DNA of 64,000 nt, taken from contig OZ251222.1 in NCBI GenBank assembly GCA_965240325.2, positions 2,480,001-2,544,000 of the forward strand, read 5' to 3'. How positions within the stretch are numbered: position 1 is the first letter of the stretch; every line of letters begins with the position of its first letter. The notes under the pieces are model-generated. The model saw only the letters and a program-made list of their open reading frames with translations. It had not been told where the DNA came from and did not search any database. The translations under genes were made by a program, and so were the position numbers. Positions 25,512 to 36,282 of the stretch are shown here, piece after piece. The stretch comes from Rebecca billardiae RCC1528. Its lineage: Eukaryota > Haptophyta.

Positions 25512-25679
25512 TGGCGGGCCTGACGACGTCGACGACGACTACAACAACATCAACCCTGGCGACCAACATCAACGTGCTCACACCACTGCCACTGCTGCAA
25601 GCTTCGACCAGTACCGAGACAGACGAATCAGGAGAGCTGCGCCCTCGTGCCTGTGTCTTTACATCATAGAATTAGTATG
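25512..25679 (+). repeat. Copy of the ATCATAGAATT repeat family
   Basis: It shares with 25729-25980, in order, GACGACGTCGACGACGAC, CAACGTGCTCACACCAC, AAGCTTCGACCAGT, GACGAATCAGGAGAGCTG, CCTCGTGCCTGTGTCTTT and ATCATAGAATTAGTATG. The sharp common 3' end suggests an element boundary. Confidence 0.7.
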
Positions 25680-25728
25680 ATAACAGTGTCAACGGTATTA
25701 ACTACCGCATCATCATCCACCTGCTGTT

Positions 25729-25980
25729 GACCAAGTGCGTAGGCGACACCCTCGACGACACCAACATGCTCACCAGTCTTTGCCTTGCTACCTACTTCCT
25801 GCCGGGCCGGACGACGTCGACGACGACAACTACAATGACATCATTCATCAACCCTGGCGACAAACCGTCAACTCAACGTGCTCACACCACCACTTCCTCA
25901 AGCTTCGACCAGTTCCACGACAGACGAATCAGGAGAGCTGTGCCCTCGTGCCTGTGTCTTTAAATCATAGAATTAGTATG
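25729..25980 (+). repeat. Copy of the ATCATAGAATT repeat family
   Basis: The longest forward copy here. Its 5' part (GACCAAGTGCGTAGGCGAC, CCAACATGCTCACC) is also found in the reverse copy at 47.5-47.9 kb. Open frames through it are Thr-rich and not credible as protein. Confidence 0.7.
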
Positions 25981-26578
25981 GGTACTACAACAACTGCTCA
26001 GAGTTGACGCCGCTGCCAGCCGCGCTGCGGTGGCTACGGCTGCCGCCGCGCGCGGCGTCAGAAGATAATAATAATATCACTTATCTTTATTCTTCACTTG
26101 CCGTTGCGAAGTGCGGAAGATCGAGATGATGATTTTGGCGTCAGTGAACATCGTCGCGAGTCACAATTTACCTTTACTGGACAAGACTCTCAGGACGTTT
26201 GGCGCCCGGCACTACTAGCTAGGCGGGTCCCAGCGTCCCGCTAAGGCTCGCGTCGAAGGCCCCGACCGATGGACCGTCTGAGCCGCCCGCGCGCAGGCGC
26301 GGCGGCGGACCGGCGGCCGGCGCCACGGCTCAGCCGCACCGGGCCCGCCGTGGCAGGCTGCCATTGACCCAGTCTCTGCTTGCTGCTGCTTTCACATGCC
26401 ACTACGCGTACACATATGGTCTACATCCGATGTGAATCATGAAATGAACGTTTAGGCTGTGACCGTGAGCGGTTCTAAGGTCGGCGGCCTGCCGTCAGTG
26501 CGCGTAAAATACGTCCCGTCAATACCGCAGTACGGTGTCGCACCCGCCATGACTCCGACGGGCGGCTTGGAGGCTGGC

Positions 26579-27244
26579 TCAAAACTGGCGCACTGCCACC
26601 ATTGTCGGCATGGCTGGGTGGGGGAGAACGGCAGGATGCACGGTCCAGCCGGCGTTCGACGGCGGCTGCGAGTGGGGAGCGAACTGCCCGAGCGGGTGCC
26701 ACTGCTGGTAGACGAGCATGTTGCCTGCCTGGTATGGCGATGGGCCGGAGAAAGGAAGGGGGGCGTGCGATGCGCCCATGAAGGAGGCCGGTGCTGGCTG
26801 CGGAATCGACGGGAAGCTGTGTGCGGGGCCGGTGGGTGATGTGCCCTGAGCCACCGTCAGCAATGCAGCAGGAGGCGGGGTCATCATCATCATGCCACCA
26901 GGATGCGACGACACACGCTGGCGCTTGTGGAGGTTTGAGTGGAAGAGGCCATCGCGCACGGCGAGCGCGCATGTGTGCCCCTTCTTGCGCTGACCGCACT
27001 TGCTGCAGCGATAGCTGTCGCCCACGGCCTTGCGCGCCCTCCTCACGTACGGCACCATCACCTCCGTCGAGTCGTCTGAGAGCAGCGAAGTTGCCGGCGA
27101 TGGGAACGAAGTGGGCACGGGGGAGGGAGGCGAAGGAGGAGTTCCGGGTGGAGAAGGTGAGCTGTATCCACTCGCTGCAAGCAGCGCCTCGGCCGCCTCG
27201 AGCTCGAGTGCGCTGCGCGACGGTGCGGGAATCGAGGTCGTCAT
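26579..27244 (-). CDS. Small zinc-knuckle-like protein, function unknown
   Basis: 221 residues, one exon. The N-terminus has an amphipathic stretch (ALELEAAEALLAASGY), then a Ser/Pro/Thr-rich region. The only structured part is a compact CxxC...HxC motif at about residues 80-93 (YRCSKCGQRKKGHTC) preceded by a basic VPYVRRARKA, which would bind one zinc ion. The remainder is Pro/Met/Gln-rich and likely disordered. A CGxxKKGHxC knuckle with disordered flanks suggests a nucleic-acid-binding or transcription-related role, but I do not recognise a named family. Codon use matches its neighbours. It is divergent from the glycosyltransferase gene, 477 bp away. Confidence 0.7.
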   Translation of the reverse strand: MTTSIPAPSRSALELEAAEALLAASGYSSPSPPGTPPSPPSPVPTSFPSPATSLLSDDSTEVMVPYVRRARKAVGDSYRCSKCGQRKKGHTCALAVRDGLFHSNLHKRQRVSSHPGGMMMMTPPPAALLTVAQGTSPTGPAHSFPSIPQPAPASFMGASHAPLPFSGPSPYQAGNMLVYQQWHPLGQFAPHSQPPSNAGWTVHPAVLPHPAMPTMVAVRQF

Positions 27245-27721
27245 GTGTTGTAGTGTGTGTTGATGAGCTGGAAGGGGGTACAGTATCCACCTCGAGTTCG
27301 AGCTTCTCTCGGGTTGTGCGGCTTGATGCAGTCCCGGCGTCCCGGTGTGGGTGCTGCGGTGCCTTCCAACATCGGTCGATTTCGTCAGGTGAGTGAAGAT
27401 GCGTTTTCGTCAATTCTGGTGATCCAGTCCTCCCATCAACCTTGAATATGAGCTGGCAACACAACGCCGGGTATCCTAGGGTAGGTAGGGATCCGGCCGA
27501 GAGAGCGAGGAGCTTCTATATATATATATGATTCTCCTGGGTTATCAGTGCATAGGAAAACATACGTAAACGATTAATACTGTATTCGCTCAATTGGTGA
27601 ATCGGAGGCTCGGAGGACCTTGGATTAATAATGTTCATGATCAGGGTGGGCAGCACTCTCGCGCGTCGTTGATTATCATATGACAAAGTTGGGGTATCTT
27701 CTATTATAAACCGCGGCAGGC
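27245..27721. promoter_or_regulatory. Shared intergenic region of a divergent gene pair
   Basis: The two genes point away from each other across 477 bp. An AT run (TATATATATATATG, near 27517-27530) could serve as a TATA-like element; this is inference. Confidence 0.35.
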
Positions 27722-29833
27722 ATGCGAAGGATCTTGCCGCGACCCGGACTCTACGCACTACTTATTCTCAGCTTCACGCCTTCACGTTGCATCCGGACCG
27801 GCGCTCTAGCTTGGGCGCCCAGCATGGCGCCCATGTACGCCCGCACGCCGGGCGTTGCGTCCGCGATGCTCGCCGTCGCCGACATCGGCCCGGGTCCGTC
27901 GCAGGCGCAGCTCGCCAAGCTGCGGCTTCTCCTGCCGTTTGTCTGCTCGTTCGTCGCCAACGTGCCCTCGGCCGACCTGGTGCTGTTCGGCACGCCGCTC
28001 AGCGCGCTCGAGCCCCTCGCGCGCGCGCACCCACGCGTGCACGTGCTGCCGCTCCCCGGAGCGGTGCCGCCGGAGGGCGTGCAGTCGGGCAGATACGCGA
28101 TGTACTCGTCGTTCATGCACGGCTCGTACGGCGCTGACGCGCGCGCCCTCCGTCGGGTCGCGATTTCGGACAGCTTCGACGTGATCTTCCAAGCGGATCC
28201 GTTCGAGCGCATGCGCGACGACGGCCACGAGGAGATTCAGTTCTTCCTCGAGAAGGACGGGTACGACCTGAACGCCTCGTATTACAACCGGCTCTGGCTC
28301 GAGACGCTGTACGGCGTCGGCTGGATCGACCCCATCATCCACCGCACGGTGAGCTGCTCGGGCTTCTCGATGGGCACGAGCGGCGCGATGCGCACCTACC
28401 TGGCCAAGATGGCGGCGGCCGTGACGAAGGAGGTGCGGCCGCGGGTGCGCGAGTTCAGGAAGCGCTTCGGCTGGCAGTTCACGCGCGGGTACGACCAGGG
28501 CGTGCACAACCGCCTCGTGCTCGCCGAGGGCGGCGCGGCCGACGCGGGCACGGCGGTGCGCACCGTCTCGAGCACAGCCGGCATCGTGCTCACTGCCAAC
28601 AAGATGACGCTGGGCGAGCACTTCCAGCTGCTAGGGGTGCGGCTGGTCTCGCCGAGCGGCGTGCTGTACGCGGCGGTGCACCAGCACAATCGCGTCGTCG
28701 AGCAGCTCAACGCCGCGGGCGTCAGCCTCACCTGCGAGCACGCAAAGCTGCGCGAGCCGCCGTACTGCGCCGCGTGCAGCGCGCGGCTCAGCTACGCCAT
28801 CGCCCTGCCCGGCGCCGCCGCACCCGCACCCGCACCCGGCACAGCCGCCGCCGCACCCGGCGGCACGATGGCGGGCGCAAGGAGTAGGGCCGCGGCCGCC
28901 GGCGCCATCGACGCGCGCGCGCGTGCCGCTGGGCAGCACTCGCTCGAGCAGCTCCGGACGTGGGTGATCAGCCTGCCGGGAGAGCGCACCAAGTTGGGCC
29001 GCGCCGCGCTGTTTGGGCGCGCGGCCGAGGTGAACCTCACCGATCACCTCGCCTTCGTCGACGCGGTGGATGGGAGCGACGCTCGGGCCGTGTCGGCGTG
29101 GCTGGGCGGGAAGAACTTCTCGCACGTCAAGTGCGCCGAGTGGCGCGACATGGCGCACAAGAAGATCGTGCTCTGGGCGTCGGCCATGCGCGCGCTCGAG
29201 CGCGCGGCCGCCACGACCGACGCGCCCTCGCTGCTGCTCGAGGACGACGTCGTGTTCCGGCCCAACCCGCGCGCGTTCCGCCAGTTCGTGCGCACGGTGC
29301 TTGCGGCGCTCTCCGCGCCCGACGCGCGCGGCAGCGGCCCGTGGGACGTGGTCTTCCTCGGCTCGTGCCTCGAGCAGCTCGACAAGGCGTCCCCGTGCTA
29401 CAGCCTCGGCGGCGGGCTCTTCCTCTCGCTCGCGTACATGCCCGTGTGCGGGCACGCGCTGCTGCTCAGCCCGCAGGGCGCCAGGCGCATGCTGGAGCTG
29501 CTCCGTGGCTGGGGGGAGGAGTACCACAAGCGCACGCGCGAGCTGCGCCAGCCCACCGACTGCGCCAAGGCGGCGAACACCAAGCAGCGAGGCGAGCGCA
29601 TGGCCGAGTGGTGGAAGATGTACGAGGGGAAGGACCAGTATGTCAAGTGGATGATCAAGCTCGGCAAGCTGGACGCGTACCACGTGTGGCCGCAGCTCAT
29701 CTTCCAGCAGAACCGGCTCAACGACCACCGCTTCACGTACTGGCACAAGCTGCCGGCCTCGTGCTCACCCACGGCTGCGACGCCGATCACCGCCGAGCGC
29801 CTGCGCGCAGCAAGTGGCAAGCCGCGCCCATAA
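27722..29833 (+). CDS. Two-domain glycosyltransferase, C-terminal half GT25-like
   Basis: 703 residues, one exon, with a hydrophobic N-terminus (LYALLILSFTPS) that could be a signal anchor for the Golgi or ER lumen. Domain 1 (about 45-350) has the layout of a nucleotide-sugar transferase: SDSFDVIFQADPF (a DxD-like region), FFLEKDGYDLN, VSCSGFSMGTSGAM and YDQGVHN. A Pro/Ala linker follows (about 360-410). Domain 2 (about 415-690) resembles family GT25: WVISLPGERT, FVDAVDGSD, a DxD-like LLLEDDVVF, WDVVFLGSC and GHALLLSP. GT25 includes collagen galactosyltransferases and bacterial LPS transferases. Substrates are unknown. The domain 2 call is good; domain 1 is a fold-level call. Confidence 0.8.
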   Translation: MRRILPRPGLYALLILSFTPSRCIRTGALAWAPSMAPMYARTPGVASAMLAVADIGPGPSQAQLAKLRLLLPFVCSFVANVPSADLVLFGTPLSALEPLARAHPRVHVLPLPGAVPPEGVQSGRYAMYSSFMHGSYGADARALRRVAISDSFDVIFQADPFERMRDDGHEEIQFFLEKDGYDLNASYYNRLWLETLYGVGWIDPIIHRTVSCSGFSMGTSGAMRTYLAKMAAAVTKEVRPRVREFRKRFGWQFTRGYDQGVHNRLVLAEGGAADAGTAVRTVSSTAGIVLTANKMTLGEHFQLLGVRLVSPSGVLYAAVHQHNRVVEQLNAAGVSLTCEHAKLREPPYCAACSARLSYAIALPGAAAPAPAPGTAAAAPGGTMAGARSRAAAAGAIDARARAAGQHSLEQLRTWVISLPGERTKLGRAALFGRAAEVNLTDHLAFVDAVDGSDARAVSAWLGGKNFSHVKCAEWRDMAHKKIVLWASAMRALERAAATTDAPSLLLEDDVVFRPNPRAFRQFVRTVLAALSAPDARGSGPWDVVFLGSCLEQLDKASPCYSLGGGLFLSLAYMPVCGHALLLSPQGARRMLELLRGWGEEYHKRTRELRQPTDCAKAANTKQRGERMAEWWKMYEGKDQYVKWMIKLGKLDAYHVWPQLIFQQNRLNDHRFTYWHKLPASCSPTAATPITAERLRAASGKPRP

Positions 29834-31283
29834 GTCCCGTCGTCGAATTCGAGACGAACGGAGTCTAAGCCGCCGCCATACTTGTTAATTAAATACCGGC
29901 ACGCCCCGGTACTCGGCTCGGCAGTACGTACGAGCAGATTATTCTGACTGAATGCGGCTGTCAGCGCAGCCCTCTGCGGCACTCTCTGCGAGGCGTGCGA
30001 GCCTGTCCGCCGTGTCGTCGGCGGCATCATCAATACTTGTTCAAATAATTAATATATTATGCTGTCGGGCGGTCGCCCTTAGGCGCGGCCCTGTGGCCGC
30101 TCGGTTCCGCCGAGTGACTCGGGCTCGGTGACACAGACGTCAGTCACAGAGGTCCCGCGTCTCTGAAGACGCCGAGCCCGCGAGCCCGTACCAAGGAGAC
30201 TTTAAAAATCCACTGGCCGGCCCGACTGGGGAGGAAGGCAAGTGGACCGATGCTCCGTACCCTGGGGTTCGAGTGTCCGGTGTTTTGGAAGGCTGGCCAC
30301 TGTGGCTTTTTGTCCGGAGATCGCCCAGAATAATAGGCGTTTCAGCGAGAAAAGTACCGCTGAAGCCTGCAAAAACACCGGACTCTCAAACCCCAGGGTA
30401 CAGAGCATGGGTCCAAGCTCGCACTGGGGGCTTCCTCCCCGCAGTGGGTTATTTGTAAGACCCCTTGCCCGTACTAACTCTAATCAGAAGTAGCCGTCAT
30501 CGCGGATGATTATTCATCATCCGATCGTAGTGAACGTCACGGAGTCAGTCAGATCACCGTCAGTCACACAGAATAAAGTGTCACACTACTATATAATATT
30601 AACTCAGTATATACTACATCATATTAATATATATATATTAATATCGGACGAGATAATTTATCGAAAAAAGCGGCACCGGGATGCACCGTAGCTTAGCTAC
30701 GGGCTCGGACTCAGCTGACCGTCAATCACAGCGCGCCAGCGGCATCTCGCCTCTCGGAGGCCGTAGTTAGTCTGCTGTCTGATCACTCACTTCACTCAGC
30801 AAATCCGAATTAATTCTGACGATGCCACTTATGCGTTTACACTCTGAGTCGATCTGATTATCTAACATGGCAGCACCATGTCTGTCCATGACGATGACAC
30901 GTCCTCGGAGTCTGATTCCCTGAGGCCTGAATCAGGTATCGGACCCGTCGTCATGCCCGCCGCGCGCGGCTCGGCGCGCGGACCGTACTGGTCCGCCGAT
31001 GAGTCGCGGCCAGGTGCCCTCGCTGCCGTGAGCCCCGATAGCACTCAACGCCCAAAGGCACAAGTGCAGCGGTCACCGGACTTTCACGCATGCTATGTCT
31101 CCTGCACGCCCCACCCCCGGGCACATCCGAGTCTTCTAGCCACATTCACCGTGCTGGTGTGCATGTGACCGCCCACCTCAGAACTCAGAAGAGGTTGAGG
31201 GTGGAGGAAGCCTCCAGGTGGAGCCTGGAGGCCAATTCGGGCGGGATGGGCTTGCGTGCACGTGTGGCGCAGCTCGAGCGCGA
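29834..31283. other. Intergenic, with a MITE-like foldback
   Basis: 29834-30200 and 30460-30870 are AT-richer spacer without genes. 30205-30455 is a foldback element. 30618-30645 is an AT-rich near-palindrome. Small frames at 30878-31404 lack any signature. Confidence 0.5.
30205..30455. repeat. MITE-like foldback element, about 250 bp
   Basis: A 30-base arm at 30257-30286 pairs with 30372-30401 with two mismatches. Further out, 30228-30237 pairs perfectly with 30431-30440, with partial pairing between. The long subterminal arms around an 85-bp core and absence of coding capacity fit a miniature inverted-repeat element. Boundaries are approximate. Confidence 0.65.
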
Positions 31284-31670
31284 TCAGCAGATGGTGCAGA
31301 TGATGAAGCCAGCGTCGGACGTCAGCGAGTTGAAGTGGCCACATGATCGGCAACGCCAGGATGTTGCGCCTCGCGGCAAGGGGTATAGCGCGCGGCATTT
31401 CTGACATGGATGTCCCGGGGGCGCGTCGGCCGAGGAGGATTCATTTCGCGCCGTTGGGTCTGTCCCGACCCCATAGTCACCGCCCGGCTGCTCCAGCACG
31501 AACGCCGTGCTCTTCTGCTCTTGTTCAGCCATCGACTCACTCACACGCCCGTCCGCCAGCGACAGCAAGGCGACGACAGGTTGCGTCGAGACGTCAAGCA
31601 GATGTGCGCCCAGGCACAATAATTGTATGGCGGCCGCGCCCGCCATTTTCATCAGCCAATCAAAGCTCAT
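31284..31670 (-). CDS. Small LSD1-type zinc-finger protein
   Basis: 128 residues from the ATG at 31670; a shorter start at 31532 is possible. The C-terminus has three CxxC pairs in about 45 residues: CQKC, RCRSC and ICTIC, with YPLPRGATSWRC between the first two. This matches the plant LSD1-type finger (CxxCRxxLxYPxGAxxxxCxxC), which in plants regulates cell death and transcription. The N-terminal part has a hydrophobic patch (AAAIQLLCLGAHLL), so either a membrane or packed helix is possible. It is divergent from the metalloprotease gene, 158 bp away. The finger is clear; whether the gene is expressed is less certain. Confidence 0.55.
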   Translation of the reverse strand: MSFDWLMKMAGAAAIQLLCLGAHLLDVSTQPVVALLSLADGRVSESMAEQEQKSTAFVLEQPGGDYGVGTDPTARNESSSADAPPGHPCQKCRALYPLPRGATSWRCRSCGHFNSLTSDAGFIICTIC

Positions 31671-31828
31671 CAAATCGCGCGCAGGGCAACGTTTCGGAAG
31701 GCCGCCAAAGCCCGGCCGGGCCGCCAAAACCGAATAACTAAAGCTTAGACGCCGGCCTATCGCTAAACCGCCTTGTGTGCTTGTGGGGGGAGGCGGGCGT
31801 GGGCCGAGATTCTGCCGAGGAGTTGGCG

Positions 31829-34800
31829 ATGGCTGCGGCTTGGCTGGCTCTGGCCGTCTTCGGCGGGGTCGCGGGTGTTCCGAGCGGCTGGCGTGCGGTG
31901 CACACTGTCCACGTGCGCCCGCACGGCCCACTCGGTGCGCGCGCTGCCGGCACGCCACCAGGCACGGGCGCGGGCGACGCCGAGGTTGCCGACCGCGTCG
32001 AGCTCAACCTGCACGTGGCTAACCGGACAGTGTCCTTCGAGATGGAGCACCGCAGCGTGTTCGCGCCGGACGCGAAGGTGGTCATCCACCGCGCTGGGCG
32101 CGTGGAGGTCTCGCCACCGCCAAAGCTGCGCACGTACGCGACGCGCGGCCGGCCGCACGAGTGGGCGCACGCGACTGTCATGCCCGATGGCACCATCAAG
32201 GCCGTCGCCCACTTCGCGCTGGAGCACGGCGGCGCGCCCGACGTGTACGTGATCGAGCCCGCCACCTCCTCGCACACCGACGCCCACGGCCGCGCCTTTG
32301 CGCACGGCCGGCCGGTGATGCACCGCATGGCTGATCTCGTCGTGAGCAGCGATCAGAAGTGTGGCGCGCCCGACCACGCCCACGCCCACGGCCACGGGTA
32401 CACCGTGACGAAAGCGGAGCCCTCGGATGCGCACGCGCATGGTGAAAGCACCGCGCGGGCGTCGGCCGACCATGCCCGTGGCCCTGCGCATCGCCGCCGC
32501 GAGGGTGGGCAGTCACGGCGCCGCCGCTCGAACGCCGCCGGCGCGAGCGCGCGCCCGCTGCCTGGCAACCGCACGACACGTGGCGCCCGCCGCCTGAGCG
32601 GGCTGAACACGCTTCCGACCGGCCCGCCGTACGGCCGGCTCTCGTCGTGCCCGAGCACGGATCGCCAGTACACGATGCGCGTCGGCATCGTCGCCGACCA
32701 CGGCTTCACCGCCGCCAACACGGACGCGGCGGGCACGCTCGCTGAGATCTCGTCCATCCTCAGCCTCACCAACGTCGTGTACGACGACCAGGTGGGCGTG
32801 AGCCTGGTGGCCGGGCACGTGATCATCAACGAGGACGACTCGCTCGGCTTCGCGCAGAGCGGGCCGAACTACAGGCCCAGCACGCCCGGGCAGAAGACGT
32901 GCCCGTCGCCCATCCAGGACGGGACGCTGGCCACGATGTTCAACACCGCGCAGGCGGAGGTGCAGGTGCGCGCGAGCGCCGCGTGGACGCTGCTCAACCA
33001 GATGGCGATGTGGTCGGCGAACTACGCGCCTGACGTGAGCGTGGGCACGTGGCACCTGCTCACCAACTGCCTCGGGCTGACGGGCACCGTCGGGCTCGCG
33101 TGGACGGGCACCGCGTGCACGGGCTCGCAGAAGCTGTACGTCTCTGACACCGGGAGCGCGTGCAGCGGGTGCGAGCTCAGCCTGGTGAGCAACGGCAACG
33201 CCGCCGGCACCGTCGTCGACTCGTCTCCGTACGTGGCCGACGCGTGCCCGCCCGACTGGAACCTGTGCATCGCGAACGTGGCCGTCTCGTCCAACTCGCC
33301 GACGACGTGGCGTACCTTTGCGCACGAGGGTGCGCGCGCGGCGGCGCCGAGCGCGAGTGCGCCGCGCCGCGCTCGCGCGAGCGACCGTGCCCCCATCCAG
33401 CCCGCCCCGTGCCCTGCTCACTCGAGCGCCGCCGCGCCTGCGCCCCTCCGCGGGCGTGCCTCCGTGTGCGCCGCGTGGTTCCAGTCGGGCACAACCTCAA
33501 CGCGCCGCACACCTTTGGCAGCGGCGGCCTCATGGCGTACTCGGGCGACCCGCAGTTCTACGACGACGGCAGCGTGTGCACGTACGTGCAGGCGCGCCTC
33601 GACGAGCGCACGTACGCGGACGCCGACTGCATCATCGACGAGACGCCCGTGTGCGGCAACGGCGTGCGAGAGACCGGCGAGAGCTGCGACGACGGCAACG
33701 CCAAGCCCGGCGACGGCTGCGACGACGCGTGCCACGAGGAGTGCAAGTGGAAGTGCACGGAGGACGCGGCGGGGCTGTCGACGTGCGTGCAGGCGTGCGG
33801 CGACGGCGTCGTCGACCACTCGCTCTTTGAGGAGTGCGACGACAGCACGGCGTGCTGCTCCGGCTGCCGGCTGGTCTCGGGCGCGGAGTGCTCCCCCGGC
33901 GACTCCGCCGAGAACGAGTGCTGCACCGCCGGATGCCTGCTGAAGCCCGCCACGAGCACGTGCGGCGTCTCTGGCTTCTGCGGGTACGACGGCGCGTGCG
34001 TCGAGGAGGCGACCTTCTGCGAGTACGGGCTGGGCGCCAACTACGCCGTGGACACGAAGGGCGCGGAGAACGCGGACGGGATCGCGTGCCCGATCCAGAC
34101 GGCGAGCCCGTGCACGCTCCAGTGCTTCCTCATCCCGACCAAGACCTGCTTCAGCGTGAACAACGCCGCGTACAGCCACGCGATGAGTGGGCAGCGCTGC
34201 GAGGTCGGAGCGCAGCGCGGCATCTGCGACGGCTTCAGCTGTGTCACCGGCGCGACGTGCGGCAACGGCGTCGTCGAGGGGTTCGAGGAGTGCGACGACA
34301 GCTCGCCGTGCTGCGACCAGAGCACGTGCATGCTCGTCGATACCGCGTCGTGCAGCCCCCCCGGCACCGGCTGCTGCTCCGCCACGTGCGTCGCCGAGAC
34401 GGCGAGCGTCGCGTGCGCGGACGGCGCGGGCTACTGCAGCAAGGGCACGTGCCGCACGGACGTGGTCAACATCGCGTGCGAGGGCTGGGGCCTCGCCGTC
34501 TCGTTCAACACGACGACGTGCCCCTTGCGCCACGGGCTCGAAGAGGGCTGCGCCATCGAGTGCACCGACACCTCCACCCGCGCGCCGTGCTTCACCACCG
34601 ACGACACGCTGCCTGACGGCACGATCTGCAACCGCGGCAACGGCGTGCACGGCGTGTGCGTGAGCGGCCTGTGCGAGGAGGCACAGACCGAGTGCCGGGC
34701 GGGGGTGAACCCGCTGCCGCCGCCGAGCCCGCCGAGCACGCCGCCGCCTGCGCCGCCCTCGCAGCCTCCGCCGCCGTCCCAGCCTCCGCCGCCCTCGCCG

Positions 34801-35703
34801 CCCACGCCGCCCACGCCGACCAACCCGACGCCGCCGCCCGCGCCGCCCTCGCCGCCCAAGCAGCCGCCCAGCCCGCCGCCCTCGCCGCCGCCGTACCGCT
34901 TTGGGTACAAGCACACCGTGCAGATGACCCTCTCGGGAGCGGCGTCGAGCTGGGACCAGGCGACCTCGGGCGGGCGCGCGCGCTGGACCGCCCTCCGGCT
35001 GAGCGTCATGTCCGCGCTCGACCTCTCGGACGAGGCCAACGTGAACTTTCTCGACGCGGCACAGGGCGACGCGGCCGACCAGACGATGCTCACCTTTGAG
35101 ATCTTCGAGCCGTCGTCGGGCGGCGCCGACGCGATCTCGGGGATGGTCACGTCGCAGGCGGTGAAGATCACCTCGCTCGTGACGAGCACGCTCGCCCTCT
35201 CGGTGCTCGCCCAGGCCTCCGTCGCCAGCACCGTCGGCGTCAACCTGCCGGCGCCGCCGCCAAGCCCGCCCGCTCCCACGCCGGACGTGGACAGCGGCGC
35301 CGGGGCGAGCGACGCCGGCGATGACGATGACGACGACAACTCGCCGTCCGCCTCGCCACCGGCGGCGGGGCCGGATGCCAGCCTGACGGACTGGCTCAGG
35401 GGCCTGCCCACCTTCGCGATCTACATCCTCGTCCCGCTCCTCGTCGTCTTCTGCTGCTGCTGCGTCGTCGTGTTTGTCGTCCTCTCGCGTCGCTCCAAGC
35501 GCGACAAGTTTCAGGACATCCAGGTGCCCGAAGTCGGCACCGCGGGCGATCCGGACGGCGTGCGGCACGGGCGCACGCGGGTGGACGTGGGCATGCCGGG
35601 CTCGCCGAGGTTCGAGCGCAACTTCCCGCAGACGCCCAAGGGCCAGCGCGGGGACTGGGTCGCCGAAGCGATGGCGCCGACGCCGCGCCCCGCGCGCGAG
35701 AGC

Positions 35704-35738
<35 letters not shown>

Positions 35739-36282
35739 CAACCAGCATGAGCCGGACTGGGTGGCTGCCGCGCTCTCGGTGCCGCAGCAGCCGAGGGAGC
35801 CTCGGCGCAGCCGGCCGTCGGACCAGCGACACACGCCACGGGACCTGGAGGCGCGCGCGATGGCCGAGACGCCCCCTGGCACGCCGCCCGGCACGGCGCG
35901 CCGGCACGGCCGCCCCGATTCGAGCCGGCAGCAGTGGGACCCGCACGCGCCGACGCCCCCTGGCACGCCGCCCAAGGAGCACCATCGCAACTTCCACAAC
36001 GGCAGCGAGCACGGCTCGCAGGGGCGCAGCGGCGGCGGCCGACGCGCGCGCCCCCTCGACGACGAGCGCAACACGCCTGAGTTCAGCTTCGCATTCGACG
36101 AGCGCAGCGGCGGGCCGCAGCAAGGCGAGCGCCGCCCGCGATCCACTCTGGGCGCGGGCCGAAGCGACGGCGAGGCCGGCCGCCAGGCTCACAGCGAGCA
36201 CCCACGCTCTCAGCGGCGCGGCGATGCCGACTCGGATGCGCGCAGGCCCCGCCAGAGCACCCCTGCCAACCTGTCGGTGTGA
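31829..36282 (+). CDS. ADAM/reprolysin-like transmembrane zinc metalloprotease
   Basis: Exons 31829-33329 and 33485-36282 (phase 1 join), 1,432 residues. The ATG at 31829 gives a signal peptide (MAAAWLALAVFGGVAG). A propeptide-like region ends in an Arg-rich stretch before the catalytic domain (TMRVGIVADHGF onward). The zinc motif HEVGHNLNAPH (HExxHxxxxxH) is created by the splice, the Glu and the next codon being on different exons; LMAY in place of a Met-turn follows. A disintegrin/Cys-rich-like region with repeated CGNGV...ECDD units follows (about 33640-34690). Then come a Pro-rich hinge, a globular SEA-like region, one membrane helix (FAIYILVPLLVVFCCCC) and a basic Pro/Ser/Arg-rich cytoplasmic tail. 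A cell-surface sheddase-type role is inferred. Confidence 0.9.

Larger units (their letters stand above)
23849..26578. other. Repeat-rich intergenic region
   Basis: About 2.7 kb with no family-like gene. It holds several copies or tails of a repeat that also occurs at 47.5 kb, and a short direct repeat of GGCCCTTGGAYCA (24060 and 24091). Open frames at 24527-25021 and 25055-25462 have no recognisable features. 26000-26450 is plain spacer. Confidence 0.5.

Noticed and set aside
25487-26007. Thr-rich small open frames
   Set aside because: They lie inside copies of a dispersed repeat and come from its GAC/AAC-rich steps.
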